A DNA stretch of 15,456 nucleotides. Source: Mucilaginibacter_A sp050955045 (GTDB taxonomy: Bacteria; Bacteroidota; Bacteroidia; Sphingobacteriales; Sphingobacteriaceae). The number at the start of each line of letters is the position of its first letter. Position 1 is the first letter of the stretch. The notes beneath the pieces were generated by a model that saw only the letters and a list, made by a program, of their open reading frames with translations, did no database searches and had not been told where the DNA came from. Position numbers and translations under genes: made by a program. This document shows, piece by piece, positions 1-6,444 of this stretch. Location of the stretch: NCBI GenBank assembly GCA_050955045.1, contig JBPBQV010000017.1:1-15456 (forward strand), given 5' to 3'.

Positions 1-14
1 CGGTCGAAATGACA
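1..14. repeat. Possible edge of a dispersed intergenic repeat
   Basis: The first bases, read on the minus strand, are TGTCATTTCGACCG. From memory this string is the core of a very common intergenic repeat in Bacteroidota genomes. Only the end of it would lie in the window, so the element cannot be delimited. It sits just downstream of the leuD stop. Confidence 0.25.
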
Positions 15-29
15 GCGCGCAAAAACTAA

Positions 30-626
30 CTATATTACCTTACTTCTTTCATAAGTTGTAATCCAATCCTGATTATTCAACACATAATCAATATCATCAT
101 AACCGTTTAATAAACAGGCTTTTTTGTATGGATTGATCTCGAAATTTTCCTGTTCGCCGGTACTGCAAATTTTAATGTACTGTCCTTCCAGATCAACTTC
201 AACTTCTGTATGTCGGTCTTTCGCTACTTCTGTAAAAATCCGATCTAAAAAATAATCGCTTACCTGAACGGGCAGCAAACCATTGTTCAGCGCATTTCCT
301 TTAAAAATATCTGCAAAAAAGCTGCTTACAACTACCTCGAAACCATAGTCTGCAATTGCCCAGGCGGCGTGTTCGCGACTGCTGCCGCAACCAAAGTTTT
401 TGCCGGCAACCAAAATCTTGCCGGAATAAAGTGGATTATTCAATATAAATTCCTGTTTTGGCTGTCCGTTGATATCAAAACGCCAGTCGCAAAACAGATT
501 CTGACCAAAACCTTCCCGCGTGGTTGCTTTTAAAAAGCGGGCTGGAATGATTTGATCGGTATCAATATTTTCAACTTGTAGTGGTACTATGGTTGATTGG
601 ATATGCTTGAAAATTTTTGTAGCCAT
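30..626 (-). CDS. leuD: 3-isopropylmalate dehydratase, small subunit
   Basis: LeuD is the swivelling small subunit that pairs with LeuC to isomerise 2-isopropylmalate to 3-isopropylmalate, the second leucine-specific step, in the cytoplasm. The 198-residue length is normal for the family. The N-terminal segment around residues 18-31 (ENIDTDQIIPARF) and the substrate-loop motif GKNFGCGSSREHA at residues 75-87 are the LeuD hallmarks. The ATG start lies in an A/T-rich context without a Shine-Dalgarno sequence. It is the last gene of the ilv-leu run inside the window, separated from leuC by an 80-bp spacer that contains a heptad-built palindrome. The dispersed motif copy at 615-637 overlaps its start codon. 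Confidence 0.97.
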   Translation of the reverse strand: MATKIFKHIQSTIVPLQVENIDTDQIIPARFLKATTREGFGQNLFCDWRFDINGQPKQEFILNNPLYSGKILVAGKNFGCGSSREHAAWAIADYGFEVVVSSFFADIFKGNALNNGLLPVQVSDYFLDRIFTEVAKDRHTEVEVDLEGQYIKICSTGEQENFEINPYKKACLLNGYDDIDYVLNNQDWITTYERSKVI

Positions 627-637
627 AAAAGAAGTAG
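615..637 (+). repeat. Dispersed motif copy 1 (TTTT-N8-AAAAGAAGYA)
   Basis: TTTT at 615-618, eight bases, then AAAAGAAGTA at 627-636. It overlaps the leuD start codon and runs opposite to the operon. It belongs to the window-wide motif family described in the findings. Confidence 0.6.
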
Positions 638-701
638 TGAGTATTGGGTATTAAGTACCAAGATGATTAGTAGTGCTTCTCGTTACTTAATACTTGTATC
701 T
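633..701. repeat. Heptad-built palindrome in the leuC-leuD spacer
   Basis: The left arm consists of tandem 7-nt units (AGTAGTG, AGTATTG, GGTATTA, AGTACCA; 633-660). The right arm, read on the minus strand from 701 down to 674, is AGATACA, AGTATTA, AGTAACG, AGAAGCA. The middle units pair across a loop of about 20 nt; 648-657 is exactly complementary to 684-693. There is no T-run after the stem, so it is not a classical terminator. It could stabilise or process the mRNA between leuC and leuD. Confidence 0.65.
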
Positions 702-706
702 GTATT

Positions 707-2122
707 TTAAACCAGTTCGATTTCGTGTAATAATTCCCGAACATCAGTAACCTTACCTGTAACCGCAGCTGCAGCAGCCGTAAGCGGACTTGCTAAAAAG
801 GTACGTGCATTCGGACCTTGTCTGCCTTCAAAATTTCGGTTGGAGGTAGAAACACAATATTTTCCTGCCGGAATTTTATCTTCATTCATTCCCAAACAAG
901 CGCTACAACCTGGTTCACGTAGAAAAAATCCCGCAGATTCAAATACTTTATCCAATCCTTCAGCAATAGCCTGTAACTGAACCTGTTTTGATCCGGGAAC
1001 AATCCATGCGGTAACATGCGGCGCTTTGTTCCGGCCTTTTACAAAATCGGCAACTAAACGTAAATCTTCAATCCGCGAGTTGGTGCAACTGCCGATAAAA
1101 ACATAATCAATCTGTTTACCCAGAATTTCGGTGTTATCCTGCAAAGCCATATAATCCAAAGCTTTCTGGTAGGAAAACTGCTCATGTTGTTCCAATGCTT
1201 CTTTTGCGGGTATATTTTGAGTGATGCCGATGCCCATTCCCGGATTGGTTCCGTAAGTAATCATCGGTTCGATATCAGCTGCATCGAAGTATAAAACCTC
1301 ATCAAAAACAGCATCTTCATCGGAAGATAAAGTTTCCCACCAGGCCAAAGCTGTATCCCAAGCTTCGCCCTTTGGTGCAAATTCTTTGTCTTTTACATAA
1401 TCAAAAGTAGTTTGATCCGGAGCAATCATACCACCACGTGCACCCATTTCGATGCTCATGTTACAAATCGTCATACGTCCTTCCATACTCAAGCTTCTGA
1501 TTGTATCGCCTGCATATTCCACAAAATAACCGGTGCCGCCGGCCGCAGAAATTTTAGAAATAATGTACAGGATAATATCTTTTGCGCCTACGCCAAACGG
1601 TAATTTTCCGTTCACTTCAATCTTCATCTGTTTGGGTTTGGATTGAAGGAGGCATTGCGTAGCCAAAACCTGTTCTACCTGCGAAGTGCCGATGCCAAAA
1701 GCAATTGTGCCAAACGCGCCGTGTGTAGAAGTGTGGCTATCTCCGCAAACAATGGTTTTGCCGGGAACGGTTATGCCCAGTTCTGGTCCGATTACGTGTA
1801 CAATTCCCTGATAAGGATGGCCTAAACCATATAATTCTACACCAAATTCTGCACAGTTTTGAGTCAGCATATCCACTTGTTTGCGCGATAATTCTTCACG
1901 GATCGGCTGATCCTGATGAATTGTCGGCACATTATGATCTGCCGTGGCAACCGTTTGGTTGGTACGAAAAACAGGGATTTCACGGGCACGCAATCCATCA
2001 AAAGCTTGCGGACTGGTTACTTCGTGGATAAAATGTGTATCGATATATAAAACATCCGGGAAACCTTCTGAACGGTTTACAATATGTGCATCCCAGATTT
2101 TATCAAATAATGTTTGTCCCAT
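707..2122 (-). CDS. leuC: 3-isopropylmalate dehydratase, large subunit
   Basis: LeuC is the aconitase-family large subunit carrying the [4Fe-4S] cluster that, with LeuD, interconverts 2- and 3-isopropylmalate. The 471-residue length is typical. The three cluster cysteines are visible as C346 in FIGSCTNSR and C406 and C409 in EPGCSACLGMN. Family motifs CGDSHTSTHGAFG (126-138) and SNRNFEGRQG (427-436) are intact. The ATG start gives the expected N-terminus (MGQTLFDKIWDAH). It is transcribed after ilvC and before leuD. The upstream spacer holds a long inverted repeat. The stretch KEALE near residue 308 contains a chance-looking coding match to the motif core. Confidence 0.98.
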   Translation of the reverse strand: MGQTLFDKIWDAHIVNRSEGFPDVLYIDTHFIHEVTSPQAFDGLRAREIPVFRTNQTVATADHNVPTIHQDQPIREELSRKQVDMLTQNCAEFGVELYGLGHPYQGIVHVIGPELGITVPGKTIVCGDSHTSTHGAFGTIAFGIGTSQVEQVLATQCLLQSKPKQMKIEVNGKLPFGVGAKDIILYIISKISAAGGTGYFVEYAGDTIRSLSMEGRMTICNMSIEMGARGGMIAPDQTTFDYVKDKEFAPKGEAWDTALAWWETLSSDEDAVFDEVLYFDAADIEPMITYGTNPGMGIGITQNIPAKEALEQHEQFSYQKALDYMALQDNTEILGKQIDYVFIGSCTNSRIEDLRLVADFVKGRNKAPHVTAWIVPGSKQVQLQAIAEGLDKVFESAGFFLREPGCSACLGMNEDKIPAGKYCVSTSNRNFEGRQGPNARTFLASPLTAAAAAVTGKVTDVRELLHEIELV

Positions 2123-2130
2123 GATTGAGT

Positions 2131-2206
2131 TTGATGGAGTAAGTTGTACGTCATAAGCTGAATGCTTCTTTTATCATCCTAAAACTTATAATGTACAACT
2201 CATCAA
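2131..2206. repeat. Inverted repeat filling the leuC-ilvC spacer
   Basis: AGTTGTACGTCATAAG (2142-2157) faces CTTATAATGTACAACT (2185-2200), with 14 of 16 positions complementary. TTGATG (2131-2136) and CATCAA (2201-2206) extend the pairing across a 5-nt bulge. The loop contains dispersed motif copy 2. No T-tract follows on either strand, so an RNA-processing or stability hairpin, or a small mobile-type repeat, fits better than an intrinsic terminator. Confidence 0.7.
2162..2184 (-). repeat. Dispersed motif copy 2
   Basis: On the minus strand: TTTT, AGGATGAT, AAAAGAAGCAT, an exact match to TTTT-N8-AAAAGAAGYAT. It lies in the loop of the leuC-ilvC inverted repeat. Confidence 0.7.
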
Positions 2207-2214
2207 TTATTATT

Positions 2215-3273
2215 TTATGCTTCTACTTCCTGATTTTCAGGACGAAGGCTTCTTACTGTTTTACCAGCTTGCCAAATTTCACTATCACGTAATTCAGCTA
2301 ATTCTGCATCCAGTTTTTCGCGGTAATCAGGCTGACTGTTGGAATCAATTGAACGTTGAGATTCTTTTCCCGTTGCAACGCTTTCGTATAATTCTTCGAA
2401 AACCGGTTTGGTTGCATCACGAAATTTTTTCCACCAATCCAAAGCACCGCGTTGTGCTGTAGTTGAGCAATTGGCGTACATCCAATCCATGCCATTTTCT
2501 GCAACTAAAGGCATTAATGACTGTGTTAATTCTTCAACTGTTTCATTAAATGCTTCGGAAGGAGAGTGGCCTTTGCTGCGTAAAACATCGTATTGTGCAG
2601 CAAAAATTCCCTGGATACAACCCATTAACGTGCCGCGTTCGCCGGTTAAATCACTGTAAACTTCTTTTTTGAAGTTGGTTTCGAACAAATAACCGCTTCC
2701 AACGGCAATTCCTAATGCAATTACACGGTTAAAAGCATTTCCGGTTGCATCCTGAAAAATTGCGTAGCTGGAATTCAGACCGCGGCCTTGCAAAAACATG
2801 CGGCGCAGCGAAGTTCCCGAACCTTTGGGTGCAACTAAAAATACGTCAACATCTTTTGGTGGAATAATATTGGTTTGCTCATTAAAAGTAATACCGAAAC
2901 CGTGAGAAAAATATAAGGCTTTGCCTGGAGTTAAATGTTTTTGAACAGTTGGCCACAATTTGATTTGTGCCGCATCACTTAATAAATAGCAAATAATGGT
3001 TCCTTTTTCTAAAGCTTCTTCAATTTCAAAAAGCGTTTCGCCTTCTACAAAACCATCACGAACTGCTTTGTCCCATGATTTCGAGTTTTTACGCTGACCA
3101 ACAATTACGTTGATACCGTTATCTTTTTGATTTAGCGCCTGCCCAGGACCTTGAACACCGTAACCAATTACGGCTACCGTTTCATTTTTCAATACTTCCT
3201 GCGCTTTTGCCAACGGAAATTCTTCGCGGGTTACTACGTTTTCTTCAGTTCCGCCAAAAGTTAATTTTGCCAT
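2215..3273 (-). CDS. ilvC: Ketol-acid reductoisomerase (NADP+)
   Basis: IlvC converts acetolactate or acetohydroxybutyrate to the dihydroxy acids of the valine and isoleucine routes using NAD(P)H and Mg2+. At 352 residues it is a short, class I type enzyme. The nucleotide-binding motif GYGVQG is at 37-42, followed by the cofactor-specificity loop GQRKNSKSW at 59-67. H124 lies in SHGFGI. Metal ligands are expected at D208 and E212 in SDLTGERG, with further acidic residues around 244-249. The start is chosen at MAKLTFGG, which gives an N-terminus usual for the family, behind an A/T-rich leader. It follows the methyltransferase gene after a 70-bp spacer and precedes leuC. Confidence 0.98.
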   Translation of the reverse strand: MAKLTFGGTEENVVTREEFPLAKAQEVLKNETVAVIGYGVQGPGQALNQKDNGINVIVGQRKNSKSWDKAVRDGFVEGETLFEIEEALEKGTIICYLLSDAAQIKLWPTVQKHLTPGKALYFSHGFGITFNEQTNIIPPKDVDVFLVAPKGSGTSLRRMFLQGRGLNSSYAIFQDATGNAFNRVIALGIAVGSGYLFETNFKKEVYSDLTGERGTLMGCIQGIFAAQYDVLRSKGHSPSEAFNETVEELTQSLMPLVAENGMDWMYANCSTTAQRGALDWWKKFRDATKPVFEELYESVATGKESQRSIDSNSQPDYREKLDAELAELRDSEIWQAGKTVRSLRPENQEVEA

Positions 3274-3291
3274 TTTTTTGTTGTTTTATAA

Positions 3292-3321
3292 TTACACCGA
3301 TCTTGTTCTGCTTACACCGAT
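3292..3321. repeat. Direct repeat in the ilvC-methyltransferase spacer
   Basis: TTACACCGAT occurs at 3292-3301 and again at 3312-3321, a 20-bp period. The similarity fades after 10 bp. The roughly two-helical-turn spacing could be a paired protein site or a remnant of a small duplication. Confidence 0.5.
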
Positions 3322-3343
3322 GCTTGGTTTATGTAATGAATAT

Positions 3344-3919
3344 TTATTTTTTTACTGCAATCACGATACCTGATGCCCAATTGAGCTTAGTTAAAGTGAT
3401 GTCTGTGCGTTGTTCCAAAGTTTCGATTAATGCCGTTGCTTTCTCTGCATGACCATTAGGCCAATTAGTTTGTGGCAGCATATCATCAATAATATACAGG
3501 CCGCCGCTACCTAACATAGTTAGTGTTTCATCCAATGTATTGTATTTGCCCGCCCAGGTATCTGCAAAAATATAGCTGAATTTCTGCTGATGATTAGTTT
3601 TAATCCATTCTTCACCATCGGCACAAACCAATTGTAAACGCTGATCTTCACCTAAATAGCGCTGTGCAATTTGCTGCACTTGCACATCATTATCCACAGA
3701 AATTAATGTTGAAGTTGCATCCATTCCTTCTAAAATCCAGGCAGTAGAAAGTCCGGTTCCGGTTCCTAACTCTAAAAAGCTGCTGTTTGGTTTTGATGCG
3801 GCCAGCGTGCACAGCAAAGAGCAAGTCATCAATTCTGAAGGCATTGTAAAGCCTTGTTGTTCAGTTGCTAACTTGATAGCTGCATAAGCTGCTGGTTGTA
3901 TTTTGATAGTTTCTGTCAT
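3344..3919 (-). CDS. Small SAM-dependent O-methyltransferase-like protein
   Basis: This 191-residue protein has a class I (Rossmann) methyltransferase fold signature. Motif I is LELGTGTGLSTAW at about 50-62. A strand-2 acidic end appears in SVDNDV, followed by CADGEEW and then IFADTW with a following GGLYIIDDML strand. This resembles the YrrM/catechol-O-methyltransferase-like family, whose members bind SAM and often a divalent metal, but the substrate is not evident. No signal peptide or membrane segment is seen, so it should be cytoplasmic. It lies between ilvN and ilvC in the same direction, with spacers of 96 and 70 bp, so it is probably co-transcribed. No step of branched-chain synthesis needs a methyltransferase; its role here is unknown. 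Confidence 0.85.
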   Translation of the reverse strand: MTETIKIQPAAYAAIKLATEQQGFTMPSELMTCSLLCTLAASKPNSSFLELGTGTGLSTAWILEGMDATSTLISVDNDVQVQQIAQRYLGEDQRLQLVCADGEEWIKTNHQQKFSYIFADTWAGKYNTLDETLTMLGSGGLYIIDDMLPQTNWPNGHAEKATALIETLEQRTDITLTKLNWASGIVIAVKK

Positions 3920-3927
3920 GATGATTC

Positions 3928-3971
3928 ATGCTTCTTTTAGCACCCAGATTTTAGGGTGATAAAAGAAGCAT
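3928..3971. repeat. 44-bp near-perfect inverted repeat built from two motif copies
   Basis: ATGCTTCTTTTAGCACCC (3928-3945) and GGGTGATAAAAGAAGCAT (3954-3971) pair at 17 of 18 positions around the 8-nt loop AGATTTTA. Each arm carries one copy of the dispersed motif core; the right arm (3949-3971, plus) matches the full TTTT-N8-AAAAGAAGYAT form. It lies between ilvN and the methyltransferase gene. No T-run follows, so it is not an intrinsic terminator. It looks like a REP- or MITE-like palindrome, or an mRNA hairpin. Confidence 0.85.
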
Positions 3972-4006
3972 CGCCTTATTATTTTTATTGATGATTTGGA
4001 CGATCG

Positions 4007-4029
4007 ATACTTCTTTTACATCGTAAAAA
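4007..4029 (-). repeat. Dispersed motif copy overlapping the ilvN stop
   Basis: On the minus strand: TTTT, TACGATGT, AAAAGAAGTAT, an exact match to the full pattern. It covers the last codons and the TAA stop of ilvN, so the motif supplies the end of the reading frame. Confidence 0.6.
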
Positions 4030-4636
4030 CTTTATCGCGATTATTTAAAAATTCGTTTTCAACCACTTCCTGGCCGGGCTCTAATTGTTCAAATTCCCTG
4101 ATTTTACGATTAAAACCTTCGCTGCTTTTAATAATAGCGATGCGTGCACTGCGTACAAATTCAATTAAACCATAAGGTTGAAGTGCTGACAACAGATTGT
4201 CAGTTTCTGTACGATGACCGGTCGTTTCAAAAACAGTATAATCTTTTCGGATCACCACGGCACGTGCGCCATGTTCGCGCAGCAAGCGTTCTACCAGCAC
4301 TTTTTCGGCAATTATATCAGTCGGAACTTTATACAAAGCCATTTCCTGCCAGATAATTTCTTCATTGGTATGGAAATAAACCTTCAAAACTTCTACCTGC
4401 TTTTCAATTTGCCGCGCTAATTTACGCACCACATCTTCGGTTTCGGTTAAAACAATATCAAAACGATGGATGCTATCAATCTCGGAAGGCGAAGTGTTCA
4501 AACTATCAATATTGATTTTCCGTCGCGTAAAAATAATCGCTATGCGGTTTAACAGACCAATCTGGTTTTCTGTATAAACCGTAATATTATATTCCTGCTT
4601 TCCGGTGATAATATTACTTAAATGTTGGATGCTCAT
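4016..4636 (-). CDS. ilvN: Acetolactate synthase, small regulatory subunit
   Basis: IlvN binds the catalytic subunit IlvB, raises its activity and usually confers feedback inhibition by branched-chain amino acids. The 206 residues begin with an ACT domain at about 16-90 (YNITVYTENQIGLLNRIAIIFTR at the start, with the NRI motif and INIDSLNTSPSE). A C-terminal domain follows with the family pattern WQEMALYKV (96-104), then the AVVIRKDYTVFETTGHRTETDNLL stretch. It lies 18 bp downstream of ilvB, consistent with co-translation of a complex. The end of the frame coincides with a dispersed motif copy. The last residues (NRDKVFTM) are therefore the most likely to differ from relatives. Confidence 0.96.
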   Translation of the reverse strand: MSIQHLSNIITGKQEYNITVYTENQIGLLNRIAIIFTRRKINIDSLNTSPSEIDSIHRFDIVLTETEDVVRKLARQIEKQVEVLKVYFHTNEEIIWQEMALYKVPTDIIAEKVLVERLLREHGARAVVIRKDYTVFETTGHRTETDNLLSALQPYGLIEFVRSARIAIIKSSEGFNRKIREFEQLEPGQEVVENEFLNNRDKVFTM

Positions 4637-4654
4637 TTTTTGTGATTTTAGCGT

Positions 4655-6394
4655 TTACTTTAACCTGATTTCACTTACACTGCAACCTTGTGGTACCATC
4701 GGGAAAACGTTATTTTCTTTGGTAACCATCACTTCCAGCAGGTAAGAACCTTTGTGTTCCAGCATTTCTTTTAGTGATGATTGCAGTTCTTCTCTTTCCG
4801 AAATACATTTCCCATCAATTCGGTAAGCCGCTGCAACTGCTACAAAATCAGGACTTTGAATATCTACAAAAGAATAACGTTTATCGTTAAACATGTCCTG
4901 CCACTGGCGCACCATTCCTAAAAAACGATTATTTAAAATAATAATTTTTACATCGATTCCAGTCTGCATAATGGTTCCCAATTCCTGGATGGTCATCTGG
5001 AAACCGCCATCACCGGATACAGAAACAACTGTACGTTCTGGCGCACCAAATTTGGCACCGATTGCTGCTGGTAAAGCAAATCCCATCGTACCTAAGCCAC
5101 CACTGGTTACGTTGCTGCGGGATTTATTAAATTTGGTATAACGGCACACAACCATTTGATGCTGACCAACATCGCTAACTACAATTGCTTCGCCTTCAGT
5201 TAAAATATTGAGTTGGTTAATTACTTCGCCCATCGTCAGCTCACCAGAAGTCGGGTTCAATTCCGCATTGATTACGGCTTCAACTTCTTTTTGCTGATAT
5301 TCTTTGAATTTTTGAAGCCATTCAGAATGCTTCTTTTGCTCACATAATTCTGTTAACAAAGGAAGTGTTTCTTTACAATCGCCCCAAACTGGTACAGTAG
5401 ATTGTACGTTTTTGTCGATTTCTGCCGGATCAATATCGAGGTGAATAATTTTTGCCTGCTTGGCATATTTATCTAAACGGCCAGTTACGCGGTCATCAAA
5501 ACGCATTCCGATAGCTATTAAAACATCGCATTCGTTCGTTAAAACATTTGGACCGTAGTTTCCATGCATCCCTAACATTCCTACATTCAGTTCATGATCT
5601 GTTGGAATAGCACTCACGCCGAGAATGGTCCAGGCAGCAGGAATATTTGTTTTTTCGATAAAAGCCTGAAATTCTTTTTCGGCTTTACCCAAAATCACAC
5701 CTTGTCCCCAAATTACAAAAGGTTTTTTTGCCTGATTAATCAGTTCGGCAGCCTGTTCAATATATTCATTCCGAACTATTGGTTTTGGCCGATAACTACG
5801 AACATGATTACATTTTACGTAACCTTCAAAATCGAATTTTTGGATTTGTGCATTTTTAGTGATGTCGATCAAAACCGGTCCCGGACGGCCACTACGTGCA
5901 ATATGAAACGCTTTCGCCATCACTTCCGGGATTTCTGTTGCATCCGTAACTTGGTAATTCCATTTGGTAACCGGCGTTGTAATGTTGATCACATCCGTTT
6001 CCTGGAAAGCATCAGTTCCTAATAAATGCGCAAAAACCTGACCAGTGATGCAAACTAAAGGTGTGCTATCTATCTGGGCATCAGCTAATCCAGTGATTAA
6101 ATTGGTTGCACCCGGTCCGCTGGTTGCAAACACAACACCGACTTTTCCGGATGAACGCGCATAACCTTGTCCGGCATGAATGCCGCCCTGCTCATGACGT
6201 ACCAGAATGTGGTTGAGTTTTTCTTTGTAATCGTAAAGTGCATCATAAATCGGCATAATCGCGCCACCTGGATAGCCAAAAATGGTATCCACGCCTTCAG
6301 CAATCAAGCCTTCCAGCAGGGCAACAGAACCTGAAACTTCTGTGGTTTCCTTTATCGCCGGGGCAATTAATATTTCTTCTTGTGCAATTTCCAT
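4655..6394 (-). CDS. ilvB: Acetolactate synthase, large catalytic subunit (biosynthetic)
   Basis: This thiamine diphosphate enzyme condenses pyruvate with a second pyruvate or 2-oxobutyrate, the first common step of valine, leucine and isoleucine synthesis. The 579 residues contain three domains. The N-terminal ThDP pyrimidine-binding domain has GYPGGAIMPIYDAL and the catalytic Glu E68 in RHEQGG. A central domain follows. The C-terminal pyrophosphate-binding domain has SGDGGFQM (GDG 461-463) running to NN 488-489. The central FDDRVTGR stretch and C-terminal MVRQWQ mark the biosynthetic FAD-binding AHAS type rather than the catabolic enzyme. It precedes ilvN directly and follows ilvD by 50 bp. 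Paralogues ilvI and ilvG would look alike; the adjacent ilvN supports the name. Confidence 0.97.
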   Translation of the reverse strand: MEIAQEEILIAPAIKETTEVSGSVALLEGLIAEGVDTIFGYPGGAIMPIYDALYDYKEKLNHILVRHEQGGIHAGQGYARSSGKVGVVFATSGPGATNLITGLADAQIDSTPLVCITGQVFAHLLGTDAFQETDVINITTPVTKWNYQVTDATEIPEVMAKAFHIARSGRPGPVLIDITKNAQIQKFDFEGYVKCNHVRSYRPKPIVRNEYIEQAAELINQAKKPFVIWGQGVILGKAEKEFQAFIEKTNIPAAWTILGVSAIPTDHELNVGMLGMHGNYGPNVLTNECDVLIAIGMRFDDRVTGRLDKYAKQAKIIHLDIDPAEIDKNVQSTVPVWGDCKETLPLLTELCEQKKHSEWLQKFKEYQQKEVEAVINAELNPTSGELTMGEVINQLNILTEGEAIVVSDVGQHQMVVCRYTKFNKSRSNVTSGGLGTMGFALPAAIGAKFGAPERTVVSVSGDGGFQMTIQELGTIMQTGIDVKIIILNNRFLGMVRQWQDMFNDKRYSFVDIQSPDFVAVAAAYRIDGKCISEREELQSSLKEMLEHKGSYLLEVMVTKENNVFPMVPQGCSVSEIRLK

Positions 6395-6400
6395 AATGGG

Positions 6401-6436
6401 TTTTCTATTTAGAAAATGTTGAATGCTTCTTTTATC
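6401..6436. repeat. Short hairpin plus motif core in the ilvD-ilvB spacer
   Basis: TTTTCTA (6401-6407) and TAGAAAA (6410-6416) form a perfect 7-bp stem with a 2-nt loop. Next to it, ATGCTTCTTTTATC at 6423-6436 is a copy of the dispersed motif core (minus orientation) that lacks the TTTT half. Together they occupy most of the 50-bp spacer. Confidence 0.5.
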
Positions 6437-6444
6437 GGGTATTT

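Noticed and set aside
1199..1209. Motif core ATGCTTCTTTT-like match inside leuC
   Set aside because: It encodes the ordinary family residues KEA and lacks the TTTT half of the motif; chance from Lys/Glu codons.
3928..3971. Intrinsic terminator within the ilv operon
   Set aside because: The stem is strong, but no T-run follows on either strand and the downstream genes belong to the same pathway.
5329..5339. Motif core inside ilvB
   Set aside because: It lies in a variable Lys/Gln-rich stretch (EQKKHSE) without the TTTT half, so it was not counted as a copy.
5594..6022. 142-codon open frame on the plus strand
   Set aside because: It is antisense to ilvB, whose motifs and length are fully intact, and its translation shows no recognisable domain.
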